Shown: positions 10,425 through 21,529 of the stretch, piece by piece | How the letters are laid out: every line of letters begins with the position of its first letter | Numbering within the stretch: the stretch's first letter is position 1 | The notes under the pieces: generated by a model | What the model was told of the DNA's origin: nothing | Databases searched by the model: none | The model's input: the letters and a program-made list of their open reading frames with translations, nothing else | From: Plantago ovata | Taxonomy: Eukaryota > Streptophyta > Magnoliopsida > Lamiales > Plantaginaceae | Assembly (NCBI GenBank): GCA_028274465.1 | Contig: CM051456.1 | Span: 116,142,880-116,206,879 of the forward strand | Direction of reading: 5' to 3' | DNA length: 64,000 bases | Position numbers and translations under genes: made by a program

Positions 10425-12936
10425 TTATGCATACCTTCTTTCATTAGATTGATTAGGCTCATCTTCCTCCGTGCTCAGCCCAAGTGTACAGTTGAGTTCA
10501 CATGCTGAAGGACTTGCATTGAAGAACTGTAAACAAGAAATTCACCGACAGTGAAAAAATTAGGCTACATAATCAATCAATCGGACTCGAGATCAGGGAA
10601 GTCAATGATATAGGATTATAAGATTTCCTAATGATGTTGCTCCATCAGGCTGAGAGAAACATTAAGTTTCATAATACTAGTAATAATTTTCACTCAAGAC
10701 CCAAATATTAGTTTACATCAACCCTCTAGAACATATGATCTGACCCAAAGTACAACACCTGCACTTCCCAAGAGTTTATAAGTTTGTGGGGCTTCTCTGC
10801 TAGATTATTAAGTACCTATTACAACCTTTGCATTATCTAAGAAAAACCAGTCAGATGAGCATTTTACACTTCAATGTACATTGGTCATTTGGTCTAAAAC
10901 GTCGCACTTTGTAGCCCCTTCTTTAAGTAATAGCTATTCTGCAGCCTTAAAGCAGTTCCTAATTAGAACACTTTTGAATATGATTATGGATTAACTGTTA
11001 AATTTCAACCTGAGACCGCTTTAAGGTGGCAAAGGGTCTCTTTTTTGAAAAGCTTAGGTGTGGCAAGTGCTATATGCTGCCTGTTGGGCACCAAAGTATA
11101 AATTGACATATTACACATGGTTGCAAAAGCGTTGCTCCATCTCAAACAGTCTCTTGTTATAGATAGACCATTACATGCTGTGATTTAGGCATACAGTTTA
11201 TGCAATTAGTGTCAACTGATATTAGAAATTTGGACTCACTTCACTTTGAAGAGAAGAAGCAGCGGTTCCACGGTATGCTGGATCCAGTGCTAAAAGTCTG
11301 CTCAAAAGATCAAGTGCAGATGATGGTAAATCTGGAAGCGATTCCTGAAAACTCGCTTTGTATTGATGTGGTGGTCGGAAGGTTGCCGGTGGTTTCACTT
11401 TTTTCCAATAATCCTCGGAGGGTGAACCACAAAGCTTAAATATCTTATGAAGCTGTTCAATCTGCCATAGAAAAGATATGTCAGTATATAAACTATGTTA
11501 TCTGTCAGGTTCATGTCCCATGAAAGATGAAGTTGCAAAAATAGGCTTACAACTGAAGAAGATAAAGGTTTATTTTTCCAGTATCACCATAGTCCATTAA
11601 TGTCTAAAACGAAAGTTCCTATGATAGAGTAAAAGTAACCACAGCAAGATCCCAAAGTGCATCAGGATATTATGCAGTTCTCGAAAGATTTGTAAAACTT
11701 CATCAAAAGTCTGACATTTCTAACTTTAACCGAATGTAAATCTGACAATTTTACCTCATTCCTACCAGGCATAATAGGCCTTCCTTCAAACATCTCCGCC
11801 AAGATACACCCTGCACTCCAAAGATCAACACCGACTCCATAATCTGTGGAACCAAGCAGTAGCTCCGGAGCTCTATACCACAAGGTAACAACTCTGCTCG
11901 TGAGCTGTCTCTTAGGTTTATTCTTATACACATTCGCCAGCCCAAAATCCGCAATCTTAAGCACCCCATTATTATCAATCAACAAATTCGAACCTTTTAT
12001 ATCCCTGTGCAAAACTCCCCGGCCATGACAATGCTGCAAACCCGCAAGCAGCTGCTGCATATAACACTTGACCTACACTCACCATAAACTTTTTTCATTT
12101 AAGACAGTCGTCAACTTTCTTCAAAACTAAACATCTCTACCAAAAAGAAAGATGACCTGAGGTTCAGTTAGCCTTCCTCCGGGACGAGTAATAACCTTAC
12201 TCAAGTCGGTCTGCATAAAATCGAAAACCAAATAAAGACTATACTGCATTCTAGAAGTGGCTATTCCTTCAAGCTTAATAATATTCGGATGATCAAGCTT
12301 CTTCAGCATAATAATCTCCCTCGCCATAAACTTCACACTCTCCGGCTCCGACGTGTCGAACCTAACCTTCTTCAACGCCACAACCTTCCCCGTCGACTTA
12401 TCCCTAGCCTTATACACATTGCTATACGTTCCTCTACCTACCTGTATATAATATAACATAAATGTCAACTAGTAATTACGGAGTAAATATATTTTTTATT
12501 TTTTTGAAATATGAATAATTGTTTTTATGTGTTGAATATATTAAATATAATTTTTTCCGCTTTTGCAACGGAATTCGAATTAAATCAATTGCTGATGAAT
12601 CATTTTATTATGAACACAGACCTTAGCAAGCTTATCATAAGAGTCGGCACTTTTGGGAACAAAACCGGCCAGAGCATCTTTCGGAACGTTCTTCAGGAGC
12701 CACACAGGCCATCCGCCAATCAGGTCATCTGCAACTTCAGCAGAACGGTTCCTGCTCGAAACTCTCACCACATTACCACCGGAAACAACCGCCTCGCCGC
12801 TAGTGCTCCGCCGTAAGGACTTGCTGCCGGAACTATGTTTTACATCCTCGGCACGGACGTAGCCGTTCTGGAGCTTGAGCCGTTGGAGGTCTCGCTTAGG
12901 GCTGTCGTCTGAACCTTTACCCTGTACACACCCCAT
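10425..12936 (-). CDS. CDK-like Ser/Thr protein kinase (At1g54610 / IBS1-like family)
   Basis: Five coding exons are read with consistent GT-AG phases: 12936-12622, 12441-12157, 12072-11755, 11461-11240 and 10526 to about 10425. The N-terminus MGCVQGKG has Gly2 and Cys3, as in family members that are myristoylated and palmitoylated at membranes. The kinase domain shows the Gly loop GRGTYSNVY, VALKKV with the catalytic Lys, the CDK-type helix MAREIIMLKKL, HRDIKGSN, DFG, TLWYRAPELLLG and DLWSAGCILAEM, so an active kinase is expected. The last exon reads FFNASPSACELN and ends in EEDEPNQSNERR. If exon 5 reads on, a stop follows at 10425, giving 413 aa. A good donor at 10434 suggests further 3' exons I could not place. 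Family members are often 550-700 aa, so the C-terminal tail is either missing or unresolved. Confidence 0.88.
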
Positions 12937-13729
12937 CGTCGAGAGAGTAACGGCGGCGGATCACCGAATATTCGTGGTGGTATTGAAGGGACAGGTTTGT
13001 TTGTTTGGACTGGAGTCGGATTAAGCGAGGTGGCGACATTTTTGGTGGATGGAGGATTGATATGTTGCGGAGAAGAAGACAGAAACGGTGTCGTTGTCGC
13101 CGGCAGTGGTGTGGTTGGATCGAATTGTCCGCCATTGGTAGGGGTTTTGGAGCTATTTTCGATGGGGGGTTTTGGACTGACTCTAGGGAGCTGTATTTAT
13201 TTGGCCCAACCAGTAGGGATAAATTATCTATCTTCATGTTTACAAATTTGTATCATTTCTAATCGACTCATTTTGGTAAATCTATATCCATAATAACCCA
13301 TTTTGAAATCAAATCCGTGAACATTTAGTTATGGGTGTCTCAACCTGCCACTTGGCTACAAACACTTTGAATTTGAATTTTTTATTTTCACTTAATGTCA
13401 AACATATCTTCTTCTCATTTATTTTTATTCTTGTCCTTCAATCTTAATCTTTGACAATTTGACAATTTCATTGATTCATCATAATACATATCAAAATCTT
13501 GCTTGAAAATACATGAATTTTGTCATACATCAGAATCTTAAAAACGTCATGTATCATAAATTTGCAGCAAAAGATGAAAGGGAGTAGAAAATTAAGGAGT
13601 GTACACTAAATGGATGACAAATAACCTATGCATATAAATAGCGAACATGTCACATTTAGTAATGTTCATTTCACCTCCCCAAGCATCGTATCTTATAAAA
13701 AAGGTACTCAAAACTGGAAGTTTGACTGT
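12937..13729. other. 5' leader and promoter region of the kinase gene, then AT-rich DNA
   Basis: The first 300 bases upstream of the kinase ATG are G- and C-richer and contain overlapping open frames on both strands with no family features, as expected of a leader. From about 13240 the sequence is AT-rich and looks non-coding. Confidence 0.55.
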
Positions 13730-14031
13730 GACAAATGGATGTTGGTAGCAACATCAAGGTGAGCGGAAATTCAAGATGGATGTTATCTATAAAACTATTT
13801 GGACTGTTTGTATGAAAAGTGGACTGCAGAAAATTTTCTCTTAACAAGCTAGCCACTCATAGGGCGCAGTTTATTATTTGGTTGGCACTTAAGGAGAGAC
13901 TAGCTACCAAATCCAGGCTGCTTAAGTTTGGAATTGATGTGGAACTTAACTGTGTTTTGTGTGATATTTGTCCAGAAACAGTTCACCGCCACCAGTTTTT
14001 TTACTGTGCTTATTCAAAAGTAGCATTGTAA
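13730..14031 (+). pseudogene. zf-RVT fragment of a non-LTR retroelement or RT-like gene
   Basis: The translated segment has FIIWLALKERLATKSRLLKFG, then CVLCDICPETVHRH and a trailing FYCAYSK. This is the zinc-binding 'reverse transcriptase' domain (zf-RVT) found at the C-terminus of plant LINE ORF2 proteins, with the CxxC...H...C ligands partly kept. Upstream there is an in-frame TAA and no reverse transcriptase core, so this is an isolated relic. Length and context argue against a working gene. Confidence 0.75.
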
Positions 14032-14749
14032 GTAGTCTTGACTTGGTTGGGGATCAGTATAATCATTATACTTTCATAATATAACTTCGTTATTTATTTT
14101 TTCGATATGATTTGGAATTTATATGAGGTCAAATCGGACCTCGATAAAGTTAAACGTAAAAAATGGGAAGATTGTTGGTAGATGGAAAAAGTAAACAATG
14201 ACGTCGTTGCTAGGAAACGGGAAAACAAAGGTCAATTAGGGGAAAACAAAGGTTAGAAAAACATATATGCAATGATCTTAGACTATCGTATCCCTGGTTA
14301 GTTACTCGTAGGGGATAAGCTTGTACTGTTCTTTCACACACACACAAAAAAAAAAAAAAAGATTATGAGGAAGAACATTGTATTTCCAATAAGGTAGTCC
14401 ATGCAGAATGAGTTTATTACGATAAAATGAGCTACTACCATCATACTTGCATTTAATCTTATAACTTTCCACAGTTTGTTGCCACTTGGTCCACCAAATC
14501 ATCTCCGGTCAGTTGACTGGGTTTCTCACGATAACATTTCAACCGAAAATCAACTATGAACTTGTGGTTCTCATCCAAGAATCTACGATGACCCATAAAA
14601 CAATACTTCCCACTATGTTGTAACCTATTTGAATTGGTGTTATTACCACAAACATGACAATCAAGGGCGATTTTGGTGCTCCATCCAGATAGATTATCCA
14701 GGGAAGTGCGGGTAATATGTGTATGATGATTAAATTTATAGTAGTTAAG
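14032..14749. other. Non-coding flank of the repeat array
   Basis: AT-rich DNA with an A-run at 14345-14360. At 14190-14250 an outlying copy of the array motif GACGTCGTTGCTAGGAAACG is present, so the array once extended or seeded further left. Confidence 0.55.
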
Positions 14750-15570
14750 AACAATCCACACATCAAGGTCAAGTGAAGGAAACAATATTTAAAGGAAAAG
14801 AGCAAACAACAAATAAAAGAACGAAGGGAAATAAATTTTCTGGAAACGGGTAAACATAGGTCAAGTACGGAAAAATGAGCAAACAACAAATAAAAAAATG
14901 ACGTCGTTGCTAGTAAACGCGTAAACAAAAGGTCAAGTAGGAAAAAACGAGCAAACAACAAATAAAAAAAAAAACAAATTTCTAGAGCAAACAACAAATA
15001 AAGAATGAAGGGAAATAAATTTTCAGTAAATGGGTAAACAAAAGTCAAGTAGGGAAAAACGAGCAAACAACAAATTAAAAACAAATGATGTCGTTGCTAG
15101 AAAATGCGTAAACAAAGGTCAAATAGGGAAAAACAAGCGATCATCACACATCAAGGTCAAGGTCAAGTGAGGTAAACAATTTAAAGGAAAAGATCAAACA
15201 ACAAATAAAAGAATGAAGGAAAATAAATTTTCAGGAAATGGGTAAACAAAAGCCAAGTAGGGAAAAACAAGCAAACAACAAATTTAAAAAAAAATGATGT
15301 CGTTGCTAGGAAATGCGCAAACAAAGGTCAAGTAGGGAAAAACAAGCAATCATCACACATCAAGGTCAAGTGAGGGAAACAATATTTAAATGAAAAGAGC
15401 AAACAACAAATAAAAGAATGAAGGGAAATAAATTTTGAGGAAATGGGTAAACAAAAGTCAAGTAGGGAAAAACGAGCAAACAACAAATTAAAAAAAAATG
15501 ATGTCATTGCTAGGAAATGCGTAAAGAAAGGTCAAGTAGGGAAAAACAAGCAATCAACAAATAAAAAAAT
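14750..15570. repeat. Minisatellite array with a ~205-bp higher-order period
   Basis: Recurring blocks are CATCAAGGTCAAGTGAGG, GAGCAAACAACAAATAAA, GAAGGGAAATAAATTTT, GGTAAACAAAAGTCAAGTAGG and GATGTCGTTGCTAGGAAATG. The composite order repeats about every 205-210 bp (CATCACACATCAAGG at about 15142 and 15350) with earlier, more irregular copies from 14755. Any open frames across it are by-products of the repeats. It ends exactly where the tRNA-like sequence begins. Confidence 0.9.
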
Positions 15571-15632
15571 CGCCGCTGCCGGGGATTGAACCGCATGACA
15601 GGCAGGAATACTTACCACTATACTACAACAAC
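15571..15632 (-). tRNA. tRNA-Asp(GTC) pseudogene with T-arm/variable-loop deletion
   Basis: Read on the minus strand the sequence starts GTTGTTGTAGTATAGTGGTA (acceptor, D arm, internal A box), continues AGTATTCCTGCCTGTCATGC with the GTC anticodon, and ends TTCAATCCCCGGCAGCGGCG. Compared with plant cytosolic tRNA-Asp, about 10 nt are missing between the anticodon stem and the T loop, so it is 62 nt rather than 72. The acceptor 5' strand GTTGTTG also pairs imperfectly with CAGCGGC. It therefore cannot fold normally and is called a pseudogene. Organellar origin seems less likely from the match pattern, but I did not align it. Confidence 0.8.
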
Positions 15633-16154
15633 ATCTTGATCTTCACAAAATCCATAGTAGTAAAGCTTTATTCCACATACAAAGGATTGCGAGCATACAT
15701 TACCGCCTATATTGCCCTCATGTTCAACTTCTTTCAACGAGGAATAAAAGTAGTTACCTCATGTTCTACAAACATCAATCGGAATGCATCAAGGTTATAT
15801 TTTTAAGGGACGGAACCTGGACGACCTTGGGTCGATTTTTCCTAGTTACATGTTAGTCCGTCTAAGCAAAATTTTCCCCAGAGACAGAGATGCAACATTG
15901 TGAAATTATAGTAATACTCTTTCAACATCATTACATATGTTGCCCCTGTTCTTGAAAACTAGTACAAATATGGTTTTTTGGAATAGGATGTATCTCGACA
16001 AATATCCGACACTCACAAGTAATAGTAGATCGTCAAAACTAAAGATACATTCCATTCATTGTGTTAGTGAAGAAGATTACATAATATCTCACTCACTGTT
16101 GTGTTAAATTCAACAAGTAATGAAAGAAGAAAATGAAATTGGATCAGTACTCAA
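15633..16154. other. No gene seen
   Basis: Mixed-composition sequence between the tRNA pseudogene and the 3' end of the ATIC pseudogene. It probably includes the old 3' flank of that gene. No supported feature. Confidence 0.5.
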
Positions 16155-17886
16155 TGCCTGAAGTGCTTCACATTTGGGAAAATAAGTGAAACTCCATAGT
16201 CCATACTAGTTACAACAAATTGCATCCGGATCTCCTCATGCTCAGCAATAACTCTGATCCCACTTTGAAATTGGGTCATCTCCTGCTTTCTTCATTGCTA
16301 TCCTCAAAATCTCTAGTCGGTTTAGTTGCCCACTTCCCATACCCAACATGCGATTGTCCTGGAAAAAAAAAGCAGATATTTATCAGTCAGCAATGATTTG
16401 TGCAAGAAGGTAGCTAGACTTCTAACTTGAGTACAAGGGCACAAACCTTTGCAATGACAATAGCTTGCTTTTCACATGCGTCACACAGAGCCATAAAAAT
16501 TTCGCATTATCTAGTTCATTTTCTTGTGGAATTTTGTCGGATCTAACATCGAAATGTATGTCTTCTGGCGTCGTATCATCTGCCTCCTGAGCTAACCAAC
16601 CCCAACCAATTTGTCTCAGCGAGTGTTTTCCTTTGTTGTTCTTGCTTCAGTTGCTTGCTTCGAGGATTTCTCAAAGTCTTGGAGTCTTGGACTTTCCACG
16701 AAGTACCCCAAGCCCCTTCTTAGGATATTTTGGTGCAACAACAATCTCATAAAACATGCGAGTTTCACCATCAGTTGGACTTTTAAACTCACGAATGTCT
16801 TTAGCAAGAGCCTATTATTTTGCTGCTTCCAGCGTAAAGATCAGTAGCATACACTATCACTTGTAAATAATGATTCCACAGCATGTGTAACAAAAAGGAA
16901 CAGCCCCATAATTTAATCAAACCTTAAATTCTTAGAATCATAATTAATATTATTTCACAAACCTTGTATTATATATAGTTATTGACAACAAGAATATGGG
17001 CCAAAGATTCAAGTACTAATCTTACCTCATCGACTTCAACATTGAACGCAACAATACCACCTAAAGCACTAACTGGATCCGCTTTCACGGCTATCATGTA
17101 TGCTTCAATAATATCATCACGTGATGCCACTCCAGAAGGATTTGTATGTTTCACAACTACACAGGTTGGTTTACTAAACTCACACACACAATTCCAAGCT
17201 GCATCAGCATCCAAATAATTGTTATATGACATCTCCTGCACCAAAGAAACAACAACATTACAAGACAAAAAGTTAGAGATACCATAAACAAGGATCGATG
17301 TCACAGTTTGATGATCATACTTTTCCATGATGCTGAATAGCAGTTGCAATACCACCGACATTGAACTCAGCGAGGGATTTGTCAACATAAAATGCAGCGT
17401 TTTGATGAGGATTTTCCCCATAGCGAAGGGACTCTTGATCGACGAAGGTACTGTCAGTCTTGGGGGGAACTTGTCTTCAAAGAAAAAGTATTTTTCATGT
17501 GTTAGAATAGAAATCATACTCTATTAAACAAACATATAACTGTAACATTAGGGACTATAATTCTTTCTTAACCTATCCTATGATTTGCTAGCTTTGAAGA
17601 TTGAGTTTTAGACTCATATTTGTGCAGTACTTCTGCTTTCTTCAATATTCTTAGGACTAGTGCTTATCAATGATTGTTATGCTGACTGCTTAGCTTGTAA
17701 GATAATTTGATCTATTTACCTCAGCCAGTCTGCTTCCACAGCCATTCTGAAACTGCAGAGTCATAAGAAGCAACATGCTGGAATGCCTTTCAAGCCAACC
17801 TTCTCCGAAACAACTGAGTCATAATTAAGCCCAGCATTTTCGCGAAGCTATCAGAAAGATTTGCAATCACGAATACTACGAATACC
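16155..17886 (-). pseudogene. ATIC/PurH pseudogene (AICAR transformylase / IMP cyclohydrolase), 3' two-thirds
   Basis: The parent enzyme performs the last two steps of purine synthesis. On the minus strand, exon-like blocks appear in the right order: 17886-17720 (KAFQHVASYDSAVSEWLWKQ), about 17475-17318 ([20 protein letters not shown]), 17235-17026 ([32 protein letters not shown]), about 16840-16620 (ALAKDIREFKSPTDGETRMF), about 16540-16448 (ELDNAKFLWLCVTHVKS) and 16360-16155 (MLGMGSGQLNRLE, then GVSL and KHFRH before the stop). Damage includes a Trp-to-TGA change and an extra G after WLWKQ, a lost base before LRYGENP, an 8-bp duplication plus extra A after GKSKT, a lost base in VKS-NAIVIAK, and an internal deletion in the last exon. 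Introns with GT-AG ends remain, so it arose by DNA duplication, not by retrocopying. The N-terminal part is absent. Confidence 0.9.
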
Positions 17887-17889
17887 TGC

Positions 17890-18979
17890 AATGCAATTAC
17901 AATTAAGAGATAAAGAACGTGTTAACGGGTTTGAAGCAAGGAGCATGTAACTATATTTTTTATTACAGGATATTAAAGCAAAAATAAAGGATTTAGATCT
18001 TAGAGGAGCATTCATGTGAGTTCTCTCGATGAGCTTATGCGATTCAGCTACCTTATTAGCCACTTTACAGTGTTATGAGGGTGTTTGCAAGAGCTTTTAG
18101 AAACCACTTGTGGCTTTTTACAGGCCCCTTTGTCGTATTTGTAAGAATTGCTTTTGCCTGGATTCTGCTTGAAAATTTATAAGGCAAAATAAGTGAAAAA
18201 GGACTCAATGATGTGAAGGTGTACGTACGTCCCTTCGATCTTGTCCCTTTTTCTTTTTTTAAAGTACACAATCTAAGCTAGGTACCAATGGGACTCTAGT
18301 GTGACAGAGCTGTTGGACAAATCATAGAAAATCAGCCAAAGTTCCCTGATTAGCATTTCTGTTTAAGCTGCCATTTTATAGGTTCAACTACGCTAGCTAG
18401 TAGTTGAGCCATGGAAGTTTGATGGATGCCTTCTTTTAGTCATGTCCATAAAACTGCTGTTTTGTTGTATTCTATCAATCTACTCAATAGTTGCTTTCCT
18501 AGGTATGTTGCGACTCTGCGACGGTAGAACTGCATTGGTTTCGGGAACATGGACACAAATTCTACGTCCTTTTATAGACCTTAGGATTTAAGAGATTGTC
18601 TGCTTCACTTGGTAATTTCCTGAACACCATCATCTATTCATCTGTAACAGAATTCAGAATTGAACCATTGTGTACTATTTTTGTAAATATGTAATCTTTA
18701 CTTGAAGTGCAAAAAACATAACCATCACATGCACCTCATGACTTGTCACCGAAGGGTCCTAATATTGTCAAGGGTTAATTGTGCTACTAGCATCAGACAT
18801 AGTAAAAAATGAGTTGAAAAGAAAAAACATAAGAAGAACTACGCGTGTGGCGCAATTCCTAGTTTGGATAACCACGCCTAAATGAGTACTAGCAATCATT
18901 AAAAGAAAAAGATATTCAGTATTACAAAATCAGAATAGTGTCACAAATTAAAACTCGAATCTGCATGCTGTCCGGGCCT
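17890..18979. other. No gene seen
   Basis: Moderately AT-rich sequence between the ATIC pseudogene and the chitinase gene. Right-hand bases would be the chitinase 3' UTR. No frame shows family features. Confidence 0.5.
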
Positions 18980-19931
18980 CTAACATCTCAGGTTCTCACC
19001 AGGATCAACTCCAAGCAGACTACAATACTCCGTAAAATACCGAACGCGGGCACTAACGGTGTTCGTATTTCCTCCGTTACACTCAAGTGGACCGTTAATG
19101 GCACGAATAGTAGCACCGAAACCTTGGCCAGAAATCAAGGCATCATGACAATTGTTCATCCAGAACCACAAGGCAGTCCTGAACGATATAACGGGGTCTG
19201 TAGCCACAATTTCAGGATTGTTCAAACCATCGAAGCCAATGCTGTTTCCCGCTGGACCGTAGTTGAAGTTCCATGACAATTGGATCGGACCACGACCGTA
19301 GTAACTCCTGCCTGGAGCGCATGGATACTGGGTGTTGTTTTCGTCGCAGTAGTCTCCGCTTGGACCGTTTATCTCCTCTATGTAACAAAAATCTGCATCA
19401 AATATACATATGAATATATGAACTATAAATGGAAGAGTTTTTTATGTAAAATTTCTGAAGTGTTGTTATACCAATATCATATGTATTGCATATTTGCATT
19501 AACTATATAGTTAGCTAGCACTTACGTCCAGTTTCATGCGTGACATGAGCGAAAAATGCCGCGATCTCACGCCTGGAATCGTCCGACGAACCGACCGTAC
19601 CAAACTGCGGATACGAGCCGACGGCATCAAGAAACGCGCCGCGCGTAAAGAATCCCCTCCCAGGGCAACTCGCAGCAGATTCATCCGTTATTCCATTAAA
19701 GAATGCATCGGTCAAAATATCAGCTACGGACTGACCGTTACTGCTGGGCGGGGCAGAGCAAGCCCCACCCTGGCAGCCTCTACCACAGTACTCAGCGGTT
19801 GTACCGCAATAGCCCCATTGACTACAACACTCGTTGGCAGCGCAACCGCAGTTCTGCCCGAAAACCGGGTTTAAGGTTGCTAGGAACAGTGTAAAGAGGG
19901 TGAACGTTAGCAAAGTTCTTTTAGAATTCAT
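18980..19931 (-). CDS. Class IV chitinase (hevein domain + GH19), intact
   Basis: This secreted enzyme cleaves fungal chitin and belongs to plant defence. Exon 1 is 19931-19526 and exon 2 is 19392-18980, joined by a GT-AG intron in phase 1, giving 272 aa. A signal peptide covers about residues 1-25 ([19 protein letters not shown]). The mature start [18 protein letters not shown] is a hevein-type chitin-binding domain with its paired cysteines. A short Ser/Pro hinge follows, then the GH19 domain with [12 protein letters not shown] holding the catalytic Glu, CYIEEING across the splice, and [17 protein letters not shown]. It ends VDPGENLRC. Loop deletions relative to class I, and total length under 280 aa, fit class IV. 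A TATA box lies about 60 bp upstream. Confidence 0.96.
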
Positions 19932-19988
19932 ATTTGGGATTTGATAAGTACTAGATTTTGTTGTGTTGATTGATAATCAGGATGGGTG

Positions 19989-19996
19989 TATTTATA
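19989..19996 (-). promoter_or_regulatory. TATA box of the intact chitinase gene
   Basis: On the minus strand TATAAATA lies 58 bp upstream of the ATG. The same element and its surroundings are repeated upstream of the broken copy, showing the duplication included the core promoter. Confidence 0.7.
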
Positions 19997-19999
19997 GCT

Positions 20000-21050
20000 G
20001 CATGGATCCATTTTGTCAATGAATTGAACATATCACAATATCGGTTATACTACGCGGGCTGAAATGAATTTTGACTTTGTCGATAAAGTTGAAATTGAAG
20101 TTTTAGTTTGAATTTCGATGTGTATTATTAAGTTGACTAATTATTCATGCAGAAGGTTCTTGCAAGCTGTAACAAAATTTGTTTTTGGAGTCAAGTCAAT
20201 ATGTTGGACTAAATCGTGAAGTAAAACCTGATTTGGATTGATTTGAACCACAAAAAGTTGAAAGTTTGGACTTTGGATTGAACTGTTATTGTTGAAAATA
20301 AAGGCCTTGATGGTGCTGCATGATATTTGGTTTTCATTGGTGGTTTATGTAAGTTTTTCTATATAGCATTGGTAGCTTTCCTCTGGGTATTATAACTTGT
20401 CAATTGAGTCATTGAAAAACTCTCAACAACTTGTCACCGATCATTTCATTCATCAAACAAGAGAAAAATGACAAGCCAGCAGCTCAGTAACTGCCGTCGC
20501 ATCACCACCGGAGGCCGAAACAGAGCTATCTCTGCCTCTGACGTTCCTGGACTGGACATGTTATGGTTAACTCCACCAGTGGTGTTTCTGGTATGATCAA
20601 CAAAGCATCTGTTTCAACGTGTTCCAGTATATATCCTTGACTCCGGGTGGATCTTTGATATGGAATCTATCAAATATTGGCAACGTTAGCTCATCATCTC
20701 GTCCAAATTTATTCATCGACGCTTTGATGAAGAATCAAACATTGGAACTGGCATCTCCAAGGACATGAAGGTTCCAAATTCCCCAATTCCAAACCCGGTT
20801 TCCTTTCCACAACCGTACCGTTCCACATCTCAAACAATCACTCCCCCCTTACCCTCAAAGCAGTTCAACTCATAACAATCCCCTATTCACACTACCATGT
20901 CAAGGATTCTCTTTCCCTCTCATTTTCCGAATCCAAAAAAAAGATTTTGATAACCTCACCGGTTACCACGAGCGTGATGCAGGTGAATTCTACAACCTTG
21001 TTACCACGAGCGTGATGCAAGTTAGTACCGGTTGCAGCAGTACATGTTCC
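20000..21050. other. Spacer between chitinase copies
   Basis: The first part is the upstream region of the intact chitinase. From about 20460 the base composition becomes C-rich on the plus strand and short frames appear, but none matches a family I know; it may be a decayed gene. A 20-bp direct repeat starting GTTACCACGAGCGTGATGCA lies at 20962 and 21000, next to the break point of the truncated chitinase. Confidence 0.55.
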
Positions 21051-21458
21051 CTAACTACATGTGAACGGGTCAGAGCCACGTCTGTGCTGGAACAAGCACA
21101 TATAAATAGTATAAGGATTTGCTTCTGTCCAAGAATCCAGGACTGGGGCATGTGACAAGAAACGCGCCGCGCGTAATGAATCCCCTCCCAGGCAACTCGC
21201 AGCAGATTCATCCGTAATTCCATTAAAGAATGCACCGGTCACGATATCAGCTACCGACTGACCGTTACTGCTTGGCGGGGCAGAGCAAGCCCCACCCTGG
21301 CAGCCTCTACCACAGTACTCGATGGTGGTACCGCAGTAGCCCCATTGACTACAACACTCGTTGGCAGCGCAACCGCAGTTCTGCCCGAAAACCGGGTTTA
21401 AGGTTGCTAGGAATAGTGTAAAGAGGGTGAATGTTAGCAAAGTTTTTGTAGAATTCAT
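21051..21458 (-). pseudogene. Truncated class IV chitinase copy
   Basis: The first 90 or so codons are nearly identical to the intact gene at 19.0-19.9 kb: signal peptide, complete hevein domain and hinge, up to [11 protein letters not shown]. One C is then missing relative to the intact copy (TGCC-TGGGAGG), which shifts the frame. A few codons later similarity to chitinase ends altogether and unrelated sequence begins, reaching a stop at 21051. The GH19 catalytic domain is therefore absent. If transcribed, the product would be a secreted hevein-domain peptide of 135 residues with an unrelated tail. I call it a pseudogene; a hevein-only peptide remains possible. Confidence 0.85.
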
Positions 21459-21515
21459 ATTTGGGATTTGATAAGTACTAGATTTTGTTGTGTTGATTGA
21501 TAATGAGGATGGGTG

Positions 21516-21523
21516 TATTTATA
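21516..21523 (-). promoter_or_regulatory. TATA box of the truncated chitinase copy
   Basis: TATAAATA on the minus strand, 58 bp upstream of the ATG, in the same sequence context as in the intact copy (GGGTGTATTTATAG on plus). Confidence 0.6.
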
Positions 21524-21529
21524 GTTGCA

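Noticed and set aside
10425..10526. Joining kinase exon 5 directly to the exon at 10047-9904
   Set aside because: An in-frame TAA lies just upstream of the latter, and the only nearby AG puts the frame into a stop within about ten codons.
14554..15084. 176-codon minus-strand frame, rich in Phe/Leu, looking like a membrane protein
   Set aside because: It is made by translating the minisatellite array; the apparent repeats in the protein are the DNA repeats.
18938..19276. 112-codon plus-strand frame
   Set aside because: Shadow of the chitinase exon on the other strand.
20460..20960. C-rich stretch between the chitinase copies as a possible gene
   Set aside because: Frames are short, with several stops and no recognisable domain.
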